From Bacteroidales bacterium (GTDB lineage: Bacteria > Bacteroidota > Bacteroidia > Bacteroidales > UBA4181), in the NCBI GenBank assembly GCA_031264715.1, contig JAISDP010000122.1, forward strand, positions 1 to 14,879: a DNA stretch of 14,879 nucleotides. The letters run 5' to 3'. Each line of letters starts with the position of its first letter. Position 1 is the stretch's first letter. The position numbers were made by a program, and so were the translations under genes. The notes under the pieces were generated by a model. The model saw only the letters and a program-made list of their open reading frames with translations, was not told the origin of the DNA and did not search any database. Positions 1 to 5,371 of this stretch are shown here, piece after piece.

Positions 1-136
1 AAGATACATCGAACCGCGAGTATTTTCATTCACTGTTTTTCTCAAGCAAGCGTATGTGATGAGGTTATAAATTTGATTTATAAATTATTCGAGTGTTCAT
101 AACTTCTTTGATACAGACCTCCAGTTGCGGTTTCGA

Positions 137-214
137 CCTGACGGGCAATGTTTTTGATGGCGGAAGGCATCTGATGTTGATAACCCCGGGCAAGCGAGGC
201 GCAGCCCGGGGTTA
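137..214. repeat. Hairpin element, copy 1
   Basis: The element starts with CCTGACGGGCAA (137-148), followed by an imperfect GGAA-loop hairpin (156-171) and a perfect 11-bp stem (181-191 pairing with 204-214) closed by a 12-nt loop AAGCGAGGCGCA. Bases 161-212 match 1046-1097 at 46 of 52 positions, at a constant offset of 885. Four of the six differences form two compensatory pairs in the stem. There is no T-run on either side, so a simple intrinsic terminator is unlikely. It resembles the short palindromic intergenic repeats found in many bacterial genomes, but I cannot name the family. Confidence 0.8.
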
Positions 215-223
215 TCCAAATTA

Positions 224-300
224 GACGCCTGCCGGCGTCAGGCTGCATAGCCTGACAGGTTGGTATGCGTAAGCTTACGTAAAACGACCTGACAGGGTCG
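224..300. repeat. Cluster of short hairpins and a palindrome
   Basis: Four dyads lie close together. GACGCC (224-229) pairs with GGCGTC (234-239). GTCAGGCT (237-244) pairs with AGCCTGAC (249-256) around a GCAT loop. CGTAAGCTTACG (268-279) is a perfect 12-bp palindrome. CGACC (285-289) pairs with GGTCG (296-300). The first two stems share bases 237-239, so they are mutually exclusive. The motif CCTGACAGG occurs twice (251-259 and 288-296) and is one base away from the CCTGACGGG that opens both hairpin elements. Confidence 0.6.
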
Positions 301-367
301 GCAGTCCCGTCACCTTAGGTTTGCACTTTGTAAAGAAAAAGGGAATAGGGACGACATATCGGTAGTA

Positions 368-746
368 AATGATGTTCTGGCTCGTGTAAATGATGTTCTG
401 GCTCGTGTAAATGATGTTCTGGCTCGTGTAAATGATGTTCTGGCTCGTGTAAATGACGTTCTGGCTCGTGTAAATGACGTGCTGGCTCGTGTAAATTGCA
501 TGCTGGCTTCATGTAAATTGCGTGCTGGCTCGTGTAAATGACGTGCTGGCTCGTGTAAATGACGTGCTGGCTCGTGTAAATTGCGTTCTGGCTCGTGTAA
601 ATGACGTGCTGGCTCGTGTAAATTGCGTGCTGGCTCGTGTAAATTGCGTGCTGGCTCGTGTAAATGACGTGCTGGCTCGTGTAAATTGCATGCTGACTCG
701 TGTAAATTGCGTGCTGGCTCGTGTAAATTGCATTCTGGCGCGTGTA
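368..746. repeat. 18-copy 21-bp tandem repeat array (VNTR)
   Basis: Eighteen head-to-tail units run without spacers. The unit begins AATGA or AATTG and ends CTGGCTCGTGTA. All are 21 bp except the seventh (494-515), which has one extra base, so the array is 379 bp. Units 1-4 are identical (AATGATGTTC start). Unit 5 is AATGACGTTC; units 6, 9, 10, 12 and 15 are AATGACGTGC; units 7, 8, 11, 13, 14 and 16-18 are of the AATTGC type. The trimer AATGAC-AATTGC-AATTGC recurs at units 6-8, 12-14 and 15-17, a 63-bp higher-order repeat. Since 21 is a multiple of three, several frames stay open across the array; the extra base in unit 7 breaks each of them, and none has a plausible start or domain. A 21-bp period is two turns of B-DNA. 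Confidence 0.95.
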
Positions 747-776
747 TGATGAATTTGTGCCGAGTTCGGTTTTCTT

Positions 777-846
777 AAAATGAGGTAATAAGGTTAAAAA
801 TAAGGTTTTTTTTGAGGGAATAACCTCATTTTCACCTTATTTTTAA
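777..846. repeat. Interlocked A/T-rich inverted repeats
   Basis: AAAATGAGGT (777-786) is the reverse complement of ACCTCATTTT (823-832). TTAAAAATAAGGT (794-806) is the reverse complement of the 13 bases at 834-846. The arms come in the order A, B, A', B', so the two stems cannot nest and would form either alternative hairpins or a pseudoknot. The A and B arms are also similar to each other. Related fragments (ACCTTATTAAGG) recur near 903-914. No gene lies adjacent on the plus strand, and I do not know what this does. Confidence 0.7.
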
Positions 847-996
847 ACAAAACAACCTCAGTAGGGCTGAGCGCATAACCATCCAAATACAATAACTTCA
901 TTACCTTATTAAGGGAGTTTTTAGGAGTTCCCTATGATGAATCACCCTGCGGAGATTTGTTGATGTTTTCCACATTGATTTTATTGATATGAATGT

Positions 997-1143
997 CCTG
1001 ACGGGCAAAGCGCGTACGGAATGTTTCGCTCTTGCGATCGGATGCCGGAAGGCATCTAATGTTGATAACCCCGTGTAAGCGAAGCGCAACACGGGGTACG
1101 GCGGGTACGGCGGAGCGCTCTCCCGCAACCCCGTAGTGGGTTG
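997..1143. repeat. Hairpin element, copy 2, with extra hairpin
   Basis: This copy has the same order and orientation as the one at 137-214. CCTGACGGGCAA (997-1008) is followed by a perfect 6-bp hairpin with a GGAA tetraloop (1041-1046 pairing with 1051-1056) and a 9-bp stem (1068-1076 pairing with 1089-1097) with a 12-nt loop that differs from copy 1 by one base. About 26 extra bases separate the opening motif from the hairpins. A further stem CAACCC/GGGTTG (1126-1131 and 1138-1143) follows. Together with copy 1 it flanks the 21-bp array. Confidence 0.75.
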
Positions 1144-1282
1144 AACTGCAACAATCAATTGTATCCTCAACGCGACAATTTGAATTGCACCCGTGTATAT
1201 AAAATATTTCAATGCGGCGTAGCCCGTGGATATGAGGCTAAAGCATAGATCATTTCGGCTAATGGAAATCAAACCCGATTCA

Positions 1283-2314
1283 TCATTCAAATGACAGGCT
1301 TGCCCGTTGCGAACAGTTCACATTGATTTTCGGACCACCGCTGCCTACGGTTCCTTCCAGGCTCCTGGTCTCCACGTTGCCGCGAAAATCTTTCAACCCG
1401 GATGTCTCAATCTTGTTGGCTTTCACTTTCAGGTCATAGCCTTTTCCGGAGGGCAGGATCAGCTTGAGGTTACCGCTGTTCGAGAGTTTGACATATTCGT
1501 TTACCGATACCATTTCCACATTCATGCTTCCACCCGAAGTGTGTGCATCCAAATTGCCGGAAATATCGTCCAAATTCACGCTGCCGCCCGATGTGCCGGT
1601 CTTGAGCGTTCCTTCGACGTCGTTTGCCGTAATGCTTCCACCGCTGGTTGCCGCATTGATGCTGCCGCTGAGGTTGCTCATCCTGATGCTGCCGCCCGAT
1701 GTTGCCAGCTTGATTTTCCCGCTGCAATCCTTTGCTGTAATGCTGCCTCCCGATGTTGTCAGGTCGATATTGTCTTTCGAATCAGTGACCGTAATACTGC
1801 CGCCCGATGTTCTGCCGACAATGTTACCCGAAGCATTTTCGACTGATAATGAACCGCCGCTGGTCGTAAAATTGTGCGAGCCGGAGATGTCGTTGATGCG
1901 GATGCTGCCGCCGCTGGTCTGCAATTTGCTGTCCACCTGCTGCGGAACGGTGATTTTGAACGAAATGCTCACTCCTTGCCGGTTCCAGTCGGTGATGCTT
2001 TTTTTCTGTTTCGCTACAGCAGACAACTTATCGCCTTCAATCCTGATGTCGAGCGTGTAATTCTCATCGAGCGCCTGTTTGATTTTTTCGTCCGACCACC
2101 CGCTGCGCGAGGCATATACTTCCACGATGGCTTCCGAACCGGCATTGCCGCTCACTGTGAGACTGCCGCCGGATGTGACGGCCTCTATTGATTTTACCGA
2201 TGACGCCGGGAAACTGCGGGTCATGTATGGATCTTTTTCCTGATCGTTGGCGCAAACAGTAAGGAGGTTTGCGACTAACAAAACGCTGACGGATAATGCA
2301 AATACTTTTTTCAT
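1283..2314 (-). CDS. Exported DUF4097-type beta-solenoid protein
   Basis: A 343-residue exported protein of the DUF4097 (putative adhesin-like beta-strand repeat) type. Residues 1-22 form a Sec signal peptide; Cys21 is preceded by Leu-Thr-Val, which is a poor lipobox, so lipidation is doubtful. The motif TSGGS occurs at residue 47 and then eight times in exact 18-residue register (133, 151, 169, 187, 205, 223, 241, 259). This predicts a regular right-handed beta-helix with one rung per repeat. The C-terminus, after GGPKINVN, ends in a short tail (CSQRASLSFE) that lacks the usual closing rung, and dispersed-repeat DNA begins just beyond. The start is the ATG giving MKKVF. It is the last gene of the sigma-factor module, 27 bp after the GIN-domain gene. 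It probably acts at the cell envelope; its ligand or role is unknown. The family assignment rests on the repeat pattern and is fairly secure. Confidence 0.85.
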   Translation of the reverse strand: MKKVFALSVSVLLVANLLTVCANDQEKDPYMTRSFPASSVKSIEAVTSGGSLTVSGNAGSEAIVEVYASRSGWSDEKIKQALDENYTLDIRIEGDKLSAVAKQKKSITDWNRQGVSISFKITVPQQVDSKLQTSGGSIRINDISGSHNFTTSGGSLSVENASGNIVGRTSGGSITVTDSKDNIDLTTSGGSITAKDCSGKIKLATSGGSIRMSNLSGSINAATSGGSITANDVEGTLKTGTSGGSVNLDDISGNLDAHTSGGSMNVEMVSVNEYVKLSNSGNLKLILPSGKGYDLKVKANKIETSGLKDFRGNVETRSLEGTVGSGGPKINVNCSQRASLSFE

Positions 2315-2341
2315 TTTATTGATTTTGATGGATTTTGAATG

Positions 2342-3142
2342 TTATATCTTTTTGACTCTCGAAGAACCGCTGGTACTGACATAGCTGATGGTGGCCGAAC
2401 CTTTATAGTTAACGGCTGACGCGCCCGAAGAGCGCACATCCAGGGTATCGGCAACGTTTACAGTAATGTTGCTGGTGCCCGACGATCTGATGTCTGCTGT
2501 TTTCACCGTAAAATCCCCGGCGTTCACTTTCGACGTTCCCGATACTTCTATGTTGAAACTATCTGCCGAACCGCTTAAATCAACAGAACAGACGCCGCTG
2601 GAACTGAATTTTACGGCAGCGGCTTTCAGTTCCCCCCGGAACTTCGATGCTCCCGAAAGGTCCAGTTCGGCATTGCCGGTTACGTTCACATTTATCTGTA
2701 TGTTGCTGGCTCCGCTCGCCCCGATGTTCAACTGCCCGGTGTTCAAATTCACCGTCATGTTGGAGGCGCCGCTGCAATCACCTTTGAAGCGGTCGGGGGT
2801 AAAGAGGTCGTTGGCCGTGAATTTGCAGGCGCCCGAAAGCGATACCCTGTCTAAATTCTTCATCACAATTGTGGCTTTCATCGTTTTGATGTTCTTTACC
2901 TTCTTTTCATTGTCGAGGTACAGGTGCAGCACGCCGTTCCGCACCTCGCTGCGTATGTACGCCATCGCTGCGTCGTCGGCTTCGATGACGAGCGATTCCG
3001 TATCGCCCCTGGTAACCGTAATGTCAAATGCACTGGAAGCATCTATTCCCGTGAAATTCGATACAGGGCGGGTTTCCTTTTTCTGGCCGTACGCAATCGT
3101 TGTCAGTCCGGCAACTATTAAAAATAATAATACTCTTTTCAT
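2342..3142 (-). CDS. Exported GIN-domain (DUF2807) protein
   Basis: A 266-residue protein with a clear signal peptide (residues 1-19, cleavage after AYG) and the head GIN domain (DUF2807). The mature N-terminus has the family pattern VSNFTGIDASSAFDITVTRG, followed by EADD and a VRNGVLHLYLDN strand pair. The rest (about 85-266) is a run of short beta-strands punctuated by SGAS, SGTS and SSG turns (for example SGACKF, CSGASNM, ASGASNI, LSGASKF), which predicts a beta-solenoid like that of its downstream neighbour. It is probably periplasmic or anchored to the outer membrane. It lies 37 bp after the candidate anti-sigma gene and 27 bp before the DUF4097 gene, so co-transcription is likely. The molecular function of GIN-domain proteins is not established; an envelope role is inferred from export and from the sigma-factor context. 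Confidence 0.9.
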   Translation of the reverse strand: MKRVLLFLIVAGLTTIAYGQKKETRPVSNFTGIDASSAFDITVTRGDTESLVIEADDAAMAYIRSEVRNGVLHLYLDNEKKVKNIKTMKATIVMKNLDRVSLSGACKFTANDLFTPDRFKGDCSGASNMTVNLNTGQLNIGASGASNIQINVNVTGNAELDLSGASKFRGELKAAAVKFSSSGVCSVDLSGSADSFNIEVSGTSKVNAGDFTVKTADIRSSGTSNITVNVADTLDVRSSGASAVNYKGSATISYVSTSGSSRVKKI

Positions 3143-3179
3143 TTTATGATGGTTTTGATGGTTTTGACGATTTGATCTC

Positions 3180-3668
3180 TTACTGCTCTACTTTTTCCCT
3201 GATCATTTCCAGGCTTTCCAGGTTTTGCCGGTAATAATCCGAAAGGATCGATCTGGTTTTTTCATCCGGGAGTTCTTCCGGTATCTCGTTTTCGAAACCG
3301 CTGCCGGCTGCGTCGATGATGTTGTGTACGTCGGTCATCACCTGTTGCTGGTCCCACTGGTCGAGATCACGCGTAAGCTCCTCTATCCGGTCGGCTACTA
3401 CATTCATCCTGTTCAGGTAGCAAACCTTCATATCATGGGCGTTTTCACACATTGCCATCATATGCGCCTGTTTCCCGGCATATTGCCGGATGATGCCGGC
3501 TGATAACAGGATGGCGATCGAGGCGGCTATGGAGACACTCCAGCGCAGGGCAACGATTCGCCCGGGTTTGCGATCCGTCTTTTGTTGCCACCGTTCGAAA
3601 TGGCCCGCTGCGGGTTCTTCGTCGAAACGGCTTTTGTTATCGCGGATATACTGTTCTAAACGATTCAT
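3180..3668 (-). CDS. Single-pass membrane protein, candidate anti-sigma factor
   Basis: A 162-residue protein with a cytoplasmic N-terminus (MNRLEQYIRDN...GHFERW), one transmembrane helix at about residues 39-61 (a WSVSIAASIAILLSAGII core), and a helical, mostly acidic C-terminal half outside the membrane. There is no zinc-binding HxxxCxxC motif, so it is not a classical ZAS anti-sigma factor. The GHFERWQQK motif is typical of Bacteroidetes proteins encoded directly after ECF sigma factors. The frame allows a start four codons upstream (3680), overlapping the sigma gene by 7 bp. I prefer the ATG at 3668, 5 bp after the sigma stop, because MNRLEQYI matches the usual beginning of such proteins. 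Coupling to the sigma gene and the membrane topology suggest it holds the sigma factor inactive; this is inference from position. Confidence 0.65.
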   Translation of the reverse strand: MNRLEQYIRDNKSRFDEEPAAGHFERWQQKTDRKPGRIVALRWSVSIAASIAILLSAGIIRQYAGKQAHMMAMCENAHDMKVCYLNRMNVVADRIEELTRDLDQWDQQQVMTDVHNIIDAAGSGFENEIPEELPDEKTRSILSDYYRQNLESLEMIREKVEQ

Positions 3669-3673
3669 GACAT

Positions 3674-4186
3674 TCAACATTCAATTTTCAACTTCAACAT
3701 GGCGGCTAATTTTTCGCGTCCGCGGATGTATTGCGAGCGTACGGTCGATTCCTTGATTTGCAGCGCTTGGGCGATCTCTTCGAACTCGCATTCTTCGAGC
3801 AGGCGCATGGAGACAACGATGCGGTAGCCGTCGGGCAGGCTGTCCAGTCCGCGTTTGATGGCTTCAACGGACAGTACCGGTTCTTCGTCCGGTTCTTCAT
3901 CGACAATGGGCAGGTTGTCAACCTGTTCGAAAACCAGCTTTTTCTTGCGCGTCCGGTCAATCGATGTCCGGATGGCGATTTGTCGGCTCCACGAATGGAA
4001 AGCCTTTTCGTCCTGCAATTCATCCATATGGTCGAATAACTTCAAGAACACATCGTGCATGGCCTCTTCGGCATCCATCGAATTTCCGATGATCCGCAAG
4101 CAGGTGTTGTATATCCTCCGGTAGTGGAGTCGGTACAATTCCCGCTGAAATGTCGCTGATCTCTTATCTTTTCGAAACAAGGTCAT
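3674..4186 (-). CDS. ECF-type RNA polymerase sigma factor
   Basis: A sigma-70 family factor of the ECF group, 170 residues from the chosen start. Region 2 spans about residues 16-83 (LYRLHYRRIYNTCLRII, then DAEEAMHDVFLKLF, and an AFHSWSRQIAIRTSID promoter-melting segment). After an acidic linker (EEPDEEP), region 4 spans about residues 114-163 with LPDGYRIVVSMRLLE and a helix-turn-helix (FEEIAQALQIKESTVRSQYIRGREKL). The longest frame begins 27 codons earlier (4267), but those residues are not sigma-like and a near-consensus -7 element lies within them, so I start at MTLFRK. It is followed immediately by the candidate anti-sigma gene and then by two exported beta-solenoid proteins, its most likely regulon. 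It directs polymerase to envelope-related promoters by inference. Confidence 0.93.
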   Translation of the reverse strand: MTLFRKDKRSATFQRELYRLHYRRIYNTCLRIIGNSMDAEEAMHDVFLKLFDHMDELQDEKAFHSWSRQIAIRTSIDRTRKKKLVFEQVDNLPIVDEEPDEEPVLSVEAIKRGLDSLPDGYRIVVSMRLLEECEFEEIAQALQIKESTVRSQYIRGREKLAAMLKLKIEC

Positions 4187-4226
4187 CGTGGCCGCGCTTT
4201 TGTTTGATTTTATTATAAGGACGAGG

Positions 4227-4234
4227 CAAATTTG
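4227..4234 (-). promoter_or_regulatory. Possible -7 element upstream of the sigma gene
   Basis: On the minus strand this reads CAAATTTG, one base away from the Bacteroides TAnnTTTG consensus. It lies about 40 bp before the preferred ATG (4186), with no clear -33 element. It would place the transcript start inside the longest open frame and so supports the shorter protein. Confidence 0.3.
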
Positions 4235-4276
4235 ATTTTGCTGCATCGAAAATTGGAAAAATTCCATTAAAGAATT

Positions 4277-5317
4277 TTACGCCAGATTACTGGACGAGCG
4301 ATCCGGAGGCAAGCTGTTAAATGTTTTGCATCCCCTGATGAAATATTGGTACACGACGCTGCGACGGTACACGCAGGAAGGGTAGGAGAGGGGCTCGCCG
4401 GTATTGTCGAGCGGCGGCAGGCGGTATTCCCGGCGCAGTTTCCTGTAATCCTGATGTGCTTTCCATACGGCTTTGAGCACGGAAACATCGCCTTTCAGCA
4501 ACGAATATACAGCCGAAAGGCCGTCGAGAACCGTCCGTATGTAAAGGATGCGCTTGCGGCGCTTGCACGGCAGGTTTTTGTACATCATCAGCAGGTTATT
4601 GCGGTAGTTCAGGAAAGTTTTGAAGGGCGACGATTGGGGTAACATGCCGCCTCCTATATGATATACTGTCGAACGCGGCGTATACCATATCGTATATCCT
4701 TTGTTTTTCAACCTCCAGCACAGGTCTATTTCTTCCATGTGCGCGAAAAAAGCGCCATCGAATCCGCCCGTTTCGTGGAAAAGCTTTGCCCGGATCATGC
4801 AGCACGCTCCGGTTGCCCAGAATATTTCCATTTCCGTATCGTATTGCCCGGTATCTTTTTCTACAGTGTGAAATAGCCTTCCGCGACAGAGAGTATAACC
4901 ATATTTATCTATAAATCCGCCCGCAGCGCCGGCGTATTCGAAAGCGGTACGGTCGGCTGCCGCATGTATTTTTGGCATACAGGCGGCAATTCCCTGCTTT
5001 TGCTGCATCAGGTCGAGCATTGGTTGCAGCCAGCCCCCGGTTACTTCTACATCCGAGTTAAGCAGGACGTAGTAATCGGCTTCTACCTGTTGCAATGCCC
5101 TGTTGTAACCTTCGGCAAAGCCATAGTTCCTGTCAAGTTTGATGATACGGATGTGGGGATGACTGGTTTGCAGGTAAACCAGGGAATCGTCGGTGGAAGC
5201 ATTGTCGGCAATGATAACTTCCACACCCGGCAATCGCGAGTGAATTTCTACGTCCGGCAGGTATTTCTCAAGAAAATGCTTACCGTTCCAGTTCAATATG
5301 ACAATACTTACAACCAA
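4277..5317 (-). CDS. Family 2 glycosyltransferase
   Basis: A 346-residue GT-A fold glycosyltransferase of family GT2, close to the rhamnosyltransferase-like or WbbL-like group. Residues 4-12 (SIVILNWNG) form the first Rossmann strand. DNASTDDS (38-45) is the nucleotide-binding acidic motif, NYGFAEGYN (64-72) follows, and LLNSDVEV (85-92) carries the metal-binding DxD equivalent. ATGACCMIR and HMEEIDLCWRLK (about 169-206) supply the acceptor side and the catalytic ED-x-D-type motif. It has no signal peptide or transmembrane helix, so it probably acts at the cytoplasmic face of the membrane on a lipid-linked glycan. The start is TTG: no ATG exists in the open frame between the stop upstream and the NWNG motif, and TTG gives a family-typical N-terminus. 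It lies 54 bp after the permease gene and 90 bp before the sigma gene. Sugar donor and acceptor cannot be told. Confidence 0.92.
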   Translation of the reverse strand: MVVSIVILNWNGKHFLEKYLPDVEIHSRLPGVEVIIADNASTDDSLVYLQTSHPHIRIIKLDRNYGFAEGYNRALQQVEADYYVLLNSDVEVTGGWLQPMLDLMQQKQGIAACMPKIHAAADRTAFEYAGAAGGFIDKYGYTLCRGRLFHTVEKDTGQYDTEMEIFWATGACCMIRAKLFHETGGFDGAFFAHMEEIDLCWRLKNKGYTIWYTPRSTVYHIGGGMLPQSSPFKTFLNYRNNLLMMYKNLPCKRRKRILYIRTVLDGLSAVYSLLKGDVSVLKAVWKAHQDYRKLRREYRLPPLDNTGEPLSYPSCVYRRSVVYQYFIRGCKTFNSLPPDRSSSNLA

Positions 5318-5371
5318 TATTCCGAGTTTTGGGTTTCGAGCTTCGGGTTGGGCAAACAGGTAATCCGAAAC

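Larger units (their letters stand above)
1..1282. other. Gene-free, repeat-rich intergenic region
   Basis: I see no credible protein gene or RNA gene in this stretch. It lies downstream of the minus-strand DUF4097 gene. It contains a small A/T hairpin (65-72 pairing with 76-83), two copies of a hairpin element (about 137-214 and 997-1099), a cluster of short hairpins (224-300), an 18-copy 21-bp tandem array (368-746) and interlocked A/T-rich inverted repeats (777-846). A minus-strand frame of 129 codons (901-1290) is open, but it crosses the hairpin element, has no recognisable domain, and is low-complexity around PPYPPYP. I treat it as repeat text rather than a gene. The stretch 1144-1282 holds nothing I recognise; it may be part of the same dispersed repeat. 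Confidence 0.75.

Noticed and set aside
368..746. CRISPR array
   Set aside because: The 21-bp units abut directly with no unique spacers, and no cas gene is present.
310..749. Open frames of 63-75 codons on both strands across the tandem array
   Set aside because: They exist only because the 21-bp unit is a multiple of three and lacks stops in several frames. The one-base insertion in unit 7 breaks them, and none has a plausible start signal or domain.
1..1282. Integron attC array or insertion sequence
   Set aside because: No integrase or transposase is encoded, and no terminal inverted repeats with target duplications were found.
901..1290. 129-codon minus-strand frame as a gene
   Set aside because: It crosses the conserved hairpin element, has no recognisable domain, and has low-complexity PPYPPYP text. 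It looks like repeat DNA read by chance.
1307..2060. Plus-strand frames of 179 and 198 codons opposite the DUF4097 gene
   Set aside because: They are mirror images of the TSGGS codon repeats. The minus-strand frame has a signal peptide and a coherent domain.
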